Assembly (NCBI RefSeq): GCF_012273895.1
Contig: NC_052117.1
Location: forward strand, 2,108,001-2,172,000
Reading direction: 5' to 3'
Origin: Zerene cesonia
Taxonomy: Eukaryota; Arthropoda; Insecta; Lepidoptera; Pieridae
DNA length: 64,000 nt
Shown here: positions 35,930-47,034 of the stretch, in pieces
How the letters are laid out: each line of letters opens with the position of its first letter
Numbering within the stretch: position 1 is the stretch's first letter
Notes under the pieces: model-generated
Databases searched by the model: none
Told to the model about the DNA's origin: nothing
What the model saw: the letters and a program-made list of their open reading frames with translations, nothing else
Position numbers and translations under genes: made by a program

Positions 35930-36060
35930 ATATTTAGAGTCGTTAATCCATTTGTAGAAGCGTAAGGCGTATATGATCTTACGCCTCTGCAAATGGATTG
36001 TATTGTTGATGGTAACGTTTCAGGCGAAACAACAGCTCCTTTGCCGATGACGCAATGAAA
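35930..36060 (+). mobile_element. SINE-like copy, 3' half with internal hairpin
   Basis: GAGTCGTTAATCCATTTGTA, GAAGCGTAAGG..., ATCTTACGCCTCTGCAAATG, GATGGTAACGTTTCAGGCGA and CTCCTTTGCCGATGACGCAA follow the element at 37648. The GCGTAAG/CTTACGC stem is kept. Confidence 0.65.
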
Positions 36061-36388
36061 AGACTTCAACCGAAATAAAAATCTTCTATAAATAAAGGGG
36101 TTTTCTTGTTCTTTATACTCAATGTGTTTATTATTGCTCACTTTGATATTTTCTTAGTAAATGATGATTTAGCATCGCCCGCATTCTAATATAGGACTCA
36201 CTATACTATAGACGCTACTTAGTTAGGAATTTGATTAGTCTTTGACACACTGATGTTCATATCCCTGGCTATACGCCGACTAAAATTCTTAATCCTTTGA
36301 GATCGTGCAGCGTGTATTCTGTTTACAATACTAAACGGGATTATTAAAGCAAAATCCTTGTACGGTACCGTAGAAAACGTCGTTTATT

Positions 36389-36390
<2 letters not shown>
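36061..36390. other. Single-copy stretch
   Basis: Nothing supported. Confidence 0.5.

Positions 36391-36430
<40 letters not shown>
36391..36430. repeat. (TG)20 microsatellite
   Basis: Twenty uninterrupted TG units, followed by CGCGC and further TG-rich sequence. The Cys-Val and Thr-His frames crossing it are artefacts. Confidence 0.97.
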
Positions 36431-36435
<5 letters not shown>

Positions 36436-37647
36436 TTGTATTTGTGTGTAGATGTGCGTTTGTGCGTGGTCACATGGCTGCGTGATAATGATAACATAAT
36501 CATCGAATCTAGTTCCATTTTGTTTATTTGTTTTCACATAACACGATACAAAAGCAACTTTGTTCTCTGTGACATAAGATACACAATACATGTATTGTTT
36601 ACGCGCCAGTGTATCGCGAAACTAATTTGGACCTGTGTAAGTTTCAGTGAAAAACTTCGTACACGCTACGAGGTATTAAATCGAGATTGCAGAATTGCGT
36701 CGCTAGGCTAACTTTGTTCACACTTCGTTGCCTTTAGATCGTTCTTGAACCTTGTTAACGTGTTTTATTGTATGCAAAACGTTAGGTTTAGACTTGGTGT
36801 ATCGTTTCCTTGGTTAATATTTAAAGCCAGCGCTTTAGATGTTGTCTTTGTTGATTACTGTCTGTTTGTGAGGTTATATATGAGGACATAATCGAATAAA
36901 ACTCTACGAGTTTAAAAATAAGTGAATTGTTTTGTTTCAATGATTCAATGCATTCGAGTTTGTGATATATGTATGTATATACTCATAAATTAAAACAATT
37001 CTTGCCTACATTTCTCTTGATAATTTGGATAATTTAAAAACGAAATTGCTTCATCTCGATAATAAAGAATGAATGGAATACAGAGGTTATATTTATCAAA
37101 TTTCTTTATTTGTAATTATATAATTTATCACTAAATTTTTTTTTATGTTATTTGTATTCCGTGAAGGCTTACATTATAAATTTAGTTTCGAGTTATTTCT
37201 AAGTAAAGGTTGATTTAGCATCTTATGTTTTCGCTCCACAAACTGTCCAGACTAAAACAGCATTCATAATTCCTCCTCCACTATACATATCTCAACGTAA
37301 TACACAAATACGTCGAAATCACATTACACGCTGAAAATTTAACAGTGCTTCATGCTAAAGTTCGCTCACCGGTCAACATTCAGGTAGCTGCTGACGCGTA
37401 TTAAATTCGCTTGCATAACTTGTATGAACAGTACTGTAGTTTCATATTAGTTTACCGACTGGAGTGATGCAATTTTGCGCTTTATGAATTATTTCGAGTA
37501 AATTTGTTTGAGTGATGTCATTTTAATGCTCTTTGGTGAAATTATGTTATTATATATGTTGGCTTACTATTATAATTTGTCTGCTAAATTTTAAAAGAGA
37601 AAATGATATGAAAAGAAGGGAAATTCAATTCGTTTGAAAGTATTTTG
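36431..37647. other. Single-copy stretch
   Basis: No gene or repeat recognised. Confidence 0.5.
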
Positions 37648-37996
37648 TATGTGGTAGTCGAGCACGCTTCGGCACGAATTGGGCCAGCTCGCACCGGGGA
37701 AGTACCACACCCCCACAGAAGACCGGCGTGAAATAGCATTCTGCTGTGTTTCGTTCGGTGAGTGGGGGAGCCGGAGGCCCATATCCTTTTCCTTACCCTT
37801 CCCAATCCTTTCCTTTATTCCTCTCGCCAATCCTTCCTTAATCCCTTCCCAAAAGTCGGCAATCCATTTGTAGAGGCGTAAGGTTTGCAATGGACCTTAT
37901 GCCTCTATAAATGTTCATGGGCGGTGGTAGCGCCTACCATCAGGCGACCCACCAGCTCCATTGCCGACTGTGACATAAAAAAAAAAAAAAAAAAAA
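37648..37996 (+). mobile_element. SINE-like retroelement, full-length copy with poly(A)
   Basis: GTAGTCGAGCACGCTTCGGC, ACGAATTGGGCCAGCTCGCA, CACACCCCCACAGAAGACCG, GTGAGTGGGGGAGCCGGAGG, pyrimidine tract, GTAGAGGCGTAAGGT / ACCTTATGCCTCTAT stem, GTTCATGGGCGGTGG, CTACCATCAGGCGACCCACC, TGTGACAT and a 20-base A tail (37977..37996). The most complete copy in the window. Overlapping frames (99 and 73 codons) are shadows. Confidence 0.85.
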
Positions 37997-38714
37997 TATT
38001 CCAAATATAAGATTATATCTATATGAAGAATTCCTATATGATACTATACAGTTGGTTTAAATATTAGCTTATACGCTGAGCTTGAATGTTGTAATCAGAA
38101 TGCCTTATTAAGTCATTAATCCGTATAGTTTTTACGTAAAATATCCACACAATTCAACAGAAACAATACATAATATTAATAGAATCAACCATTTTTTTTA
38201 AATTCTTAACTCCGTATTCTAACGCAAAATATCAGCACAATTTAATAGAAACTATATACAAAATTCATAGAATATAAACCTCATAAACCGTTAAGAGATT
38301 TATATAACACTACTCCGTTCCAAACCACATTAAAAGTCCTCTAGGGTAACCGGTAAAAAATCTAAATGCATTCCGCTGCACCGTATTATCGTAAAAATAA
38401 AATGACCGGTAAATTTCAATAGCGGGCACGTAGGCAATAAAAATATGAGGTATCCTTTACCTAGTTCTTTCCGCTTTCAAGTCGCCAGATATTCAAATAT
38501 GGCCGTTTATACTCGGTATAAGGAGTTCGTATGAAAACCACTTTCGGCCCGTCTCTTTGCTTACGGGTTATTTGATTTTGACGCTGGCGTAGAAGTTTTA
38601 GCTACATTCGGAGGAATGTGCTAGAAGATTTATTCCCAAATAAGTTTGAGTGTGATATTTGTACAAATAATTAATGCACGTAGGTACTAACTTTTAGATA
38701 TCATTACTATATGT
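37997..38714. other. Single-copy stretch, possibly conserved non-coding
   Basis: The second half (38330..38600) has mixed composition with GTAACCGGTAAAAAATC and GACCGGTAAATTTC words, and no open frame. No function assignable. Confidence 0.35.
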
Positions 38715-38930
38715 ATGTCTCCTTGGTACAGTGGTTAACGCGTGAACGTAGATCCGAGGGGTCCTGGGTTCGATTCCCGGTGGGGCCGCAGAAAAAAAAA
38801 TGACTCGTTCTGGCAGGACACAGAAGGCTGATCACCTACTTGTCCGTAAAGAAAATCGATCAGTGAAACAGATGTACATCATCTGCCCCACACCCGACTA
38901 GGGGACACAGGACTTCACTACACTATAAGT
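38715..38930 (+). mobile_element. tRNA-headed SINE
   Basis: The head has an A-box-like TGGTACAGTGGTTAACG and a B box GGTTCGATTCC with T-stem CCTGG...CCGG. A body follows: CTGGCAGGACACAGAAGGCT, GATCACCTACTTGTCC, AAAATCGATCAGTGAAACAG, TCTGCCCCACACCCGACTAG and GGGACACAGGACTTCACTAC. The body beyond the tRNA-like part, and the absence of a proper anticodon arm and T-run, argue for a SINE rather than a tRNA gene. No poly(A) remains. Confidence 0.75.
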
Positions 38931-38950
38931 ATACTTCAATTTATGTCAGT

Positions 38951-39085
38951 ACGTCCCTTTCCCTTTCCTCACCCCTGCCAGTCCTTTCCTTATACCTTAT
39001 CCCTTAAAAGTGGGCAGCGCATCCACAGAGTCCACGGTGGTGATCGCTTACCTTCAGGCGAACAACCAATCCAGTATAATGTAAC
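38951..39085 (+). mobile_element. SINE-like copy, partial and diverged
   Basis: CTTTCCTCACCCCTGCCAGT, TTAAAAGTGGGCAGCGCATC, GGTGGTGATCGCTTACCTTC and AGGCGAACAACCAATCCAGT. Lacks the front half, and the tail is degraded. Sits directly after the tRNA-headed SINE. Confidence 0.7.
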
Positions 39086-39114
39086 AAGTCGTTAGGTTGA
39101 ATCATAATTTTTTT

Positions 39115-39181
39115 GAAATGTTGCTGCGTAGGATAATTAAACAAACTCACAAACTTTTGCATTTATAATATTATTAGTAAG
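39115..39181 (-). mobile_element. Lep1-like Helitron 5' remnant
   Basis: AACAAACTCACAAACTTTTG then CATTTATAATATTATTAGTA is the reverse complement of the Lep1-like 5' end. Confidence 0.6.
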
Positions 39182-39186
39182 ACATA

Positions 39187-39293
39187 TAAACCTTTAAAAA
39201 AAGCCCATCAAAATCTGTTGTGCGATTTTAAAGATCTAAGCATACATACACAGGGACGGAGCCGGGATGCAACCTTGCTTTATACTATGTAAT
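39187..39293 (-). mobile_element. Helitron-like family C remnant
   Basis: AAGCCCATCAAAATCTGTTG, AAAGATCTAAGCATACATAC and TTTATACTATGTAATAATGA parallel the 5' half of 2917..3110. Confidence 0.55.
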
Positions 39294-39429
39294 AATGATC
39301 AAAGATTATCACTACTACTATTCCTACAATGAGAAATTGAGAGTCTCAAATGAGATTTGAGACACTGACAAACCATTTTGTAAGAATTAAATTTTATAGC
39401 TACGGTGGGCTATACGTGGTTTATTTATA

Positions 39430-39605
39430 ACTAGCTGTTCGCCCTTGTGTTGCCCGTGGTACATCTCCGAGGTAAAAAGTATCCTATAGCACACGGGAAT
39501 GATGTAGCTTTCTTTTGATGAAAGAAATTTTAATATCAGACCAGTAGTTTCGGAGCCTATAGGGTACAAGCAAACAAAAAACTTTTCCTCTTTATTATAT
39601 TAGTA
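39430..39605 (-). mobile_element. Helitron-like family J element
   Basis: Reads ACTAGCTGTTCGCCC...GTTGCCCGTGGTACATCTCC at its 3' end and AACAAAAAACTTTTCCTCTT then TTATATTAGTATT at its 5' end. ACCAGTAGTTTCGGAGCCTA lies inside. A widespread lepidopteran repeat plan. The 60-codon frame on it is a shadow. Confidence 0.65.
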
Positions 39606-40555
39606 TTTAACATATGGTATATACAATTAATATTTGTACTCTTAGTATATATAATTACTAGTTACAACTGCAAAAGGACTTCTTATCAAATACGGCAAAG
39701 CAAACATGTTATAACTTTACGTCAAACAAAATAACACAAGTCCTTACTTACATTTATCATAGTTTAAAGTAATAAACACGGAATACAGTCATGTTCATTT
39801 ATATAAAAAGGCTCAATTAGTATATCAAATTAATTTATTAAATTCAAACACGCGAATGTAATAACGTGCCAAATACTACAGTAGCATAAAGCCTAAAATC
39901 GCGTGATGCGTTTGGCGAAGAGTTAAGAATGTAGACATATTTTACAAAAAAGTTTAACAGCGACATTTGCTCTTTGATTTTTCCGTTAAATAAGGTAGCT
40001 TTACCAAAAGGCTTTGCATGCGTCACGCCACAAAGTTTTAATTTATTTCAAGTTGAATTCTGTGAATATAGACTTAATAATGACGTCAAAATAAATACTC
40101 AATTAATTCTGCTTCAAGGGAGGCTTGGCTTATTGCCTACGCTACTGGATTTAGGCCGGTTTTTAGGTAAACGTTTTGGATTTTTATGAATATTTAGTCT
40201 ATTTCAATGTTCTAAATTATATTGGTTTAAACATAATTATCTTACAATAATTGTAATGATTTGTCGTTATTTTAATTAACAAACATTGCTTTCTAATGCT
40301 TGTATTATAATTATTTTATACGCCACGCGAAGATAGTCCCTTTGCAGTTTATATTAAAGTTTATTTCCGTACAATCGTTACTGCATATTCTATTACTCAG
40401 CGTAAATATTTATACAATTCGACAAAAGCGCTTCAAGGCAAATCCCAGCAAACACTAGCTACAGGATGCTCCATTCTTGCAAGACGACAATAATTGGAGC
40501 ATGATGTATAATAACAAGTGACATAGCTAGACGTGCCTTTGTGAACGAAATTAAA
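39606..40555. other. Single-copy stretch
   Basis: No gene recognised. A perfect TGACGTCA occurs at 40081..40088. A 71-codon frame (39974..40189) is not convincing. Confidence 0.45.
40081..40088. promoter_or_regulatory. CRE/ATF palindrome TGACGTCA
   Basis: Perfect CREB/ATF-type site about 480 bases from the X-box at 40561. Sequence match only. Confidence 0.25.
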
Positions 40556-40560
40556 GGAAC

Positions 40561-40574
40561 GTTGCCATGGTAAC
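40561..40574. promoter_or_regulatory. RFX-type X-box GTTGCCATGGTAAC
   Basis: GTTGCCATGGTAAC matches the canonical X-box consensus (GTTRCC AT GGYAAC form) with perfect half-sites GTTNCC/GGNAAC. The following CGTCATAAGG gives a CRE-like half-site. Single-copy surroundings. A target gene cannot be named. Confidence 0.5.
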
Positions 40575-41742
40575 GTCATAAGGCATGGCGGGGAGATAAT
40601 TAATTTATAATACGAATTTCGATTTAACCTGGTTAAGCTGTCATGGCACGTTAAAATCTGCATGGTATTAACTGTTACGAAATAAATGTGGTTATGGACG
40701 TTGAGTCGTCTCTAATGAGTTACACCTTAGTATTTAGGTATGCTATTTTAGGCCACCATCAGCTTTTTAAATTTCCTTGCATATTTACAAAAAGTTAGAT
40801 AAATTATTTTAGGTACTAAGGCAAGCAACTACCTACTAAAGGTTGAATCGGGATCAAAATAAAATTATGTATAAAAACAAAATAAAATATAGCTTATGTC
40901 ACTCACGGATGACGTGGTTTAATGCGATGACTGCTTCGATGAGGTTTCAGGATAAGATCATTAAAGATACTGCTATGTGTTAATACACTGGTACATATCC
41001 TAGTCTTACTAGGTTTTTACTAGGTGAATATAATGCCTAAACTCTGAATTAAAGAATTAATATCTGCAGATATTGTGTAGAATTGCTGTAGAAGACACAA
41101 CACATCCAAACATATATCATACATCATTTGTAAGAATTTCACTTTCTTAAATCAAACGCAAAGCCCTTGAAAACACATCAAAAGGAATAAAAAAATTATT
41201 TCAGAATAAAAAAATACTTCAAATTAATAAATTCCACCAACACCACTCGCTGTGTACAACGTAACACCAGTTTTCGCCAGCAATATAATGCGGAGTGCAC
41301 CAAATTCCCAGAGCAAGCAATTTTTGGAGCGTGTGGAACAATGGAATGTGTACATGGTATCGCAACTCACTGCATTTACCCGTGTTCTGCTTACCTGAAA
41401 CAAATATAACGCGTTATATAAGTAATTCGTACTAAGTTTATTTGAGTGGATTTAATGGTGTTTCCGTTCTACAGAATAAAATAGAATAGCTGGATAAAGA
41501 GAGAGAATAACTGTGTGGAAATTAATAAAAATTAGAAATTTTTATAGTCTGTTAGAAACTAATAATTTTCCAATATCAGCTGCTGAAATAATCCGGCCCC
41601 AGCCACAGGCCATACGAGGGTCACACAAAAATTTTTTCAATCAAAATTTAAAAATAAACCAACACCAAATATAACATAACATATAACAATTACATCGAAT
41701 ACTAAACTCTTAATATCCACTAATGTAGCACGGCTTATGTAA
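40575..41742. other. AT-rich single-copy stretch
   Basis: No gene, RNA or repeat recognised. Confidence 0.5.
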
Positions 41743-41954
41743 TACTCGCTGCGCCCCGCGTTTCCCCCGGTTTCACCCGCGTAAGTCCGTATCCCGTAGG
41801 AACATCGGGATAAAAAGTTGCCTATATGTTATTTCAGTTGTCCAGCCGTCTACGTACTAAATTTCATTGCAATCGATTCAGTAGTCTTTGCGTGAAAGAG
41901 CGGCAAACACACACACATCCTTAAAAACGTTCGCATTTATAATATTAGTAGGAT
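41743..41954 (-). mobile_element. Lep1-like Helitron, minus copy with duplicated 3' segment
   Basis: TACTCGCTGCGCCCCGCG is followed by an extra TTTCCCCCGG before TTTCACCCGCGTAAGTCCGT, lengthening the terminal hairpin region. The rest follows the consensus to CGTTCGCATTTATAATATTA and GTAGGATAGTAGGACTAGTA, so the 5' TCCTA unit is repeated. Confidence 0.82.
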
Positions 41955-42361
41955 AGTAGGACTAGTAGGATTATTTTCATTCTTGACTTGATTTTCTACA
42001 AACATTCGTACAAAGTATGCGAGTGACCTGGATATATAATAACTTCAAAAACAATCGAATGCATTATTTGTTCGAAGGAATCTTACGTGCGCTATCAATT
42101 AGATCAAACACAAGGATTTCAATTAGTAAAAGTGCTGATTTCTTACAGTACCAGATAGGGGAATCGTTAAACGAAATAATACTCAAATGTGTTGGTATAC
42201 GTGTTAAAATTGCTTGTAACGTTATTGAATGTTCCAATACTTGGATGCGTTTAAGCAAAAGAGCAACAAATGTGGCACGTCCAAGTTGCGGAAGACAAAA
42301 AAAAATTCTTCGAAGGTTGGGATACAATTTATCATCAATCCAATATGGCAACTATCAAATT
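41955..42361. other. Single-copy stretch with a 119-codon open frame not called
   Basis: The frame 42017..42376 (plus, ATG start) and an antisense 95-codon frame overlap. No recognisable motif, and the length is compatible with chance. Confidence 0.4.
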
Positions 42362-42541
42362 ACACTAATATTATAACGATGAAAAAAAAACTTAGTAAGT
42401 TTGCATAACTTAATATTATAAACGCGAAAGCTTTTTAATAAATGTATACATGAAAATCTTTCACGCGAAAACAATTGAACGAATTTTGATAATACTTGAC
42501 AGAAAAACTAGATGGTCCGTGGGTGAAACCGCGCTTTAGCT
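42362..42541 (+). mobile_element. Diverged Helitron-like copy
   Basis: ACACTAATATTATAACGATG, a second TTAATATTATAAACGCGAAA, CTTTCACGCGAAAACAATTG and an end GTGGGTGAAACCGCGCTTTA. The plan is Lep1-like but the core is deleted and the CTAGT is lost. Confidence 0.55.
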
Positions 42542-42993
42542 ATTTTATACCTGAAAGACATAGATTAATATTTCTACAATATTTATTAACGATCTTGAGA
42601 CTAGTTAAAAAAAAATCTAATGTTTCTGAAATATGTAGGTACATAATTCATGTAACTCAGTCTGCAGTGTATTTCTTTTTGGTTCAAATGACCTTTTTTT
42701 AAGTTATACTCTTGCTTAACGACATCCAAGTTGCAAGAACAGGGGGACAGGGGAAAATCAATTACCGCAGGAGTTTCTTAGCGAGTTCTTTCTTTTGAAT
42801 TACTTGACATTTGTTATGAAGTGTTTGTGGGGCAACAATCGATGCTCCCGTAATGTGTGGCCCCAGATAAAACCACATGTCAGACAAGGGACCTTTTACA
42901 TCTGTTATGACGGGCCAATAATATGGCCACAGATTGATCATTTTGGTAAAATAAGTAAAGTTGTATATGAGGCTGCATGCTTATTGTATATGA
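42542..42993. other. Single-copy stretch
   Basis: Mixed composition in 42730..42960 with an 81-codon plus-strand frame that partly runs into the family C element. No domain is recognised. Confidence 0.4.
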
Positions 42994-43091
42994 CTAGCTT
43001 TTACCCGCGGCTTCGCTCGCGCTCATTCGGAATAGTTTAATAGATATTATTATACATATAAACCTTTTGTTTTATACTATGTAGTGATAAG
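42994..43091 (-). mobile_element. Helitron-like family C, internally deleted
   Basis: ACTAGCTTTTACCCGCGGCT, TCGCTCGCGCTCATTCGGAA, TAGTTTAATAGATATTATTA, TACATATAAACC then directly TTTTATACTATGTAGTGATA. The middle ~90 bases are absent compared with 2917..3110. Confidence 0.72.
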
Positions 43092-44330
43092 GGATAGTGA
43101 AATAATCGCCAAATATACTTAGATTAATCTCCCCAAAGATACATTTAGTCTCTAGATTCTTATATTATCCTTATTTCCGTTAGTAAAACCGTGTATCAAT
43201 ATGGTTCTATTAAAGGGAAAGTAGGTTTTAAACAAAGAGTGGTTTCGACTCGTGAACTATACTCCTCACGGGCTAACTATTTTATAACGAAGAAGGCTGT
43301 TTATTAATTCAGATATATTTAAATACAGTAGCTGCTGTTACTTTAGATTATAATTAAAAGAAATTCCTTATTAAGAAAAATTCTCATATTTGACGTCGCG
43401 TGTGGCACTATATCTGAATTAAATGAATCAAAATTCAAGGAAACATTGTAGCTAAATACATGTCTACAAACTCAAACGCTCTTTCATTAATAATATTAAA
43501 TTGCTGAATCGTCTGCGGATGCCGTAATTGACATCTTTGCTAGTGGTTCAAATATTCTTTCGATGGCCTTTGCAGTCGATACTTCGATGCAAGTAGCCAG
43601 ACATAGCTATGAACAACTCATTTCTACGTATCTTCGTTATCTTTTTATAAATAATTGTAAAAAACAACTGTAAGTATAATGGATGGTTTTGTATAAAATA
43701 AATAAACAAAAAAAATGAATTATAGCAGATAATAATGTGTAAAAGTTTAAATAACTCCCGTCCCGCATAAATATGCAATATGGCGGACACATCCGCTACC
43801 GCTTTAACGGGCCGGAACTTCCTGTCGAACGAGCTACGTTAATTCATAACTTTATACGATATTCTGAATATTTATGATTAAATTATCAATTCGAATCGCC
43901 TTTCAGTATTTTAAATTGTTAAACGGCTTACAAAAAGAACAAATAAATGGAGATTGGAGATATTTCATTTTTTTGTTAACACCTATGTCTATTATTAATA
44001 TAATTTTGTAATCAATATTATATAAGTCTAGTGTTTTCATGCAATCTCTATTAATTATATCCTGTTCCTTTATAAATACGCAAGATGTTAAATGATGAGG
44101 TTTAAATACTATTTTTCCATATGATTTTGGAAAACCTTCGAAGCCTCTTTAATCATTGATACTCACAATACTATTATCATAAATTAAATTAATTTACCGA
44201 ATCTAAAATCTAAAATCACACAATAATACGGGTATATACACATTCAGCCCAAAATCCCGCTGTAACGCCTAAAAGACAAAGTCCTCATACTAATTTAAGG
44301 TACTATGAAAACAAAAGACGGCAGAATTGA
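43092..44330. other. Single-copy stretch
   Basis: No gene recognised. The block 43770..43850 is GC-richer (ATGGCGGACACATCCGCTAC). CATAAATATTCAG occurs on the minus strand at about 43864..43876. Confidence 0.4.
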
Positions 44331-44397
44331 CTTTCATAGGCCGAGATTAGGAAGGGACGCGGTATGAGCAGGGAAAATCTGATGTGGAAATGAGAAA

Positions 44398-44441
44398 CAT
44401 CGCATAAATATTCAGCGGTATCAAAGGGCGTAATGAAAAAG
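44398..44441. promoter_or_regulatory. Composite motif copy 1
   Basis: CATCGCATAAATATTCA (44398..44414) followed 16 bases later by TAATGAAAAAG (44431..44441). The same two words in the same order occur at 51200..51249. It lies in a mixed-composition, non-repeat block (44320..44620). Possibly a conserved regulatory module, or a diverged repeat. Confidence 0.35.
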
Positions 44442-44822
44442 CCTGGCTTTATTCAAATTTCGTCTTGTGATGTGGCGAAGTAATGATGTATGAGTTAATG
44501 AATCAGCTTAATGATAAATTGCTAAGGAGACCGATGTGCGCCGATAATTGTGGCAATTGAATCGTAATTGTATTTTCCTTCAAACCGTTTCGCATTTATA
44601 TCGTGAGGTTTTTACCATGAATCTAACTGAAGGTTATTATATATTTATATTATCATATTATTTATTTACATTATTGTTTAACAAGAAAACATATTATTAA
44701 AAATGCCGTAGAATAAAGACATGATGTAAAAATAGTATCCAACAATACAGATGTATGTGCCTTAATACTGGAACCTTTTTAATTATTTAAAATGTAACAA
44801 AAATTTTCACTATTTCAAGCCG

Positions 44823-44855
44823 AAATTACAATAAATTACAAAATTATTGTAATTT
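44823..44855. repeat. Short AT-rich hairpin, 12-bp arms
   Basis: AAATTACAATAA pairs with TTATTGTAATTT. AT-only stem with G/C at two pairs. Weak. Confidence 0.5.
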
Positions 44856-44975
44856 AGTTAATATCATATAACGTTATCTAAGTTTAAGATACACTCTAAT
44901 GGAGATATTCTAGCGTTACTGTTTATTCTAAGAGAGTTGTATTTGAGCGTATACTGAAGCAGTAAATAAACCACT

Positions 44976-44993
44976 GTATTACTATAGTAATAC
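44976..44993. repeat. 18-bp perfect palindrome
   Basis: GTATTACTATAGTAATAC reads the same on both strands. Confidence 0.7.
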
Positions 44994-45097
44994 GAACATT
45001 CACTTTGATTAACTCAGCAAGTAACTATTAACAATTTAGAAATTAAAGTCGTTTTATCGGATTTTAAACGCGATTTATTCATTACCTTATTAACCCT

Positions 45098-45200
45098 ATA
45101 TACTAAATTTCATGAAAATCGTTGGAGCCGATTCCGAGATTCCAATTATATTTATATACAAGATTATACAAGAATTGCTCGTTTAAAGATATAAGATAAG
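45098..45200 (+). repeat. Interspersed repeat family D, copy 1
   Basis: ATATACTAAATTTCATGAAA, ATCGTTGGAGCCGATTCCGA and GATTCCAATTA (45098..45148) are identical over 51 bases to 59947..59997. Both copies continue with AAGAATTGCTCGTTTAAAG and ATAAGAT. Confidence 0.85.
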
Positions 45201-46035
45201 ATTAATTCCGTCTAGACACACACACATACTTCAGTATAAATAATCGTAAAAGGACATAAGATTAAAATTGAATGCGAATTTCGTGCGTAGTAACCGAATA
45301 TAACTCATGCGCCAAATAAATGGTGTCCATGTAATTGTGTCGCAAACCGCCGCATCTATAACTCTACAATATAATGTTTCGTGTCCATTGCGGTGGGCTC
45401 CCGCACTACGCCATATGGGATGATAGTCCGAGAGCTAGTCGCTGGATGTTTTAAGTAATTTATTTTATAAAAATGTAAATGATTAATGCGCTGACGTCAT
45501 GAAACATTGTAGTTCATAATTTATGTTTTCATTGCACACGTTTTTATTTTTTCAGTAACTGTAATGACCTACTCCATATGTCTTTAAAATAACTGATTGG
45601 CAAGGATTTTAAAATGGTGAACCGGAATCATATTTCATTTCAGTGTATGTTATAAATACATTCTTTTTACGTCACTTTAAAACGCAAAAAAAGCTATGAT
45701 AAATATAGAAACAGTAAAAACCGAACTTATGCAGAGTGTGATATAAAATGAGCTAAATAAAAATAACTATTAATATCAACCATTATCAAAATTTAAACCA
45801 CATCTCTCGGACTATGAAATTTATACACAGGCCGGTAATTAAAATTTTATTTGTAAGGAAAATTCTTTTAATGATTAAAAAGATTTATATACATCATTAT
45901 GTGCATGAAACCGTTCGTTTTATTTTCTTTCGTTTACTGTTACAGCTTTTGGCCTCACTTTTGAACAAAATAAAGATACAAAGAGATTACATCATGGAGA
46001 ATATGCCAGTTTATTGAATTCTTTATTATTATCAA
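45201..46035. other. Single-copy stretch
   Basis: No gene recognised. A perfect TGACGTCA occurs at 45492..45499. The 67-codon frame at 45814 is not convincing. Confidence 0.45.
45492..45499. promoter_or_regulatory. CRE/ATF palindrome TGACGTCA
   Basis: Third perfect CRE in the window. Sequence match only. Confidence 0.25.
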
Positions 46036-46234
46036 CCTGCTAATATTATAAATGCGAAAGTTTGTAGGATGTGTGTGTGTTTGTTGCTCTTTCACGCAAA
46101 AACTACTAAACCGGTTGCAATGAAATTTGGTACGTAGACAGCTGGACAATTGGGATTACATATAGGCAACTTTTTATCCCGATATTCCTACGGAATACGG
46201 ATAAACACGGGCGAAACCGCGGGGCGCAGCTAGT
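46036..46234 (+). mobile_element. Lep1-like Helitron, plus copy
   Basis: CCTGCTAATATTATAAATGC, GTGTTTGTTGCTCTTTCACG, ACCGGTTGCAATGAAATTTG, TTCCTACGGAATACGG and CGGGCGAAACCGCGGGGCGC, ending AGCTAGT. Confidence 0.87.
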
Positions 46235-46293
46235 TATTCTATAAGATTACGTAATTGTTATACAATGTAAAGTTAAATTAATTAAAGCCTTTA

Positions 46294-46458
46294 TCTACAC
46301 TAATATTGTAAAGAGGAAAAATTTATACGTTTGTTTGTTTGTAATGGATAAACTCAAAAACTACTGGACCGATTTTAAAAATTCTTTCACCATTAGAAAG
46401 CTGCAACTTCGCTGAGTGACTCTATATGTACCACGGGCAAAACCGGGGAAAACTGCTA
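46294..46458 (+). mobile_element. Helitron-like family B element
   Basis: TCTACACTAATATTGTAAAG, CTCAAAAACTACTGGACCGA, TTTTAAAAATTCTTTCACCA, ATGTACCACGGGCAAAACCG and GGGAAAACTGCTAAA. Same plan as 47377..47564 with an eroded end. Confidence 0.7.
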
Positions 46459-46810
46459 AAATAAACCAAACGTTATAATTCAGCGAAATTCCCAACCATT
46501 TCCATAACACTCTCACTACATTCAAAGTTTTCATGGTTACCAAACCATCATCAGACGTCACTTGAGCTTTACTTAGCGAGAAAGCCTTGCTAACTTGAAC
46601 CTCCTAACCGTGCTCCAAATCCCCACTCCAGTTGAAAGTCTTAAAGTATTGGCCACGTGAAATAAAAGATCTACTCCGATATGTGCAAATGTCTAGAATC
46701 TAAGATCAGCCCCTACTATGTGACTAAACACTCGACTCGAATGTGAAATCGTTAGAGAAATGAAGAGATATGTTATATTGCGTTCATGAATATTGTTGTA
46801 GTAGAGGTAG

Positions 46811-47034
46811 TCCTACTAATATCATAAATGCGAAAGTTTGTAAGGATGTGTGTGTGTTTGTTTGTCTGTTGTGTCTGTTTTTGTCTCTTTCACGCAAAAA
46901 CTACTGAACCGATTGCAATGAAATTTGGTACGTATACAGCTGGACAACTGGAATAACATATTATAGGCAACTATTTATCCCGATATTCCTACGGGATAAG
47001 ATTTACGCGGCTGAAACCGCGGGGCGCAGCTAGT
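46811..47034 (+). mobile_element. Lep1-like Helitron, plus copy with expanded 5' simple sequence
   Basis: TCCTACTAATATCATAAATG, then GTGTGTGTTTGTTTGTCTGT and TGTGTCTGTTTTTGTC, longer than other copies. The rest follows to ACGCGGCTGAAACCGCGGGG and CGCAGCTAGT. Confidence 0.87.

Noticed and set aside
36358..36711. Cys-Val-rich 117-codon frame and its Thr-His antisense
   Set aside because: Generated by the (TG)20 microsatellite.
38715..38785. tRNA-like sequence with good B box
   Set aside because: No proper anticodon arm, no T-run terminator, and a SINE body follows, so it is called a SINE head.
42017..42376. 119-codon plus-strand ORF
   Set aside because: Length fits chance; an antisense frame of similar size overlaps; no motif is recognised; it ends in a degraded repeat.
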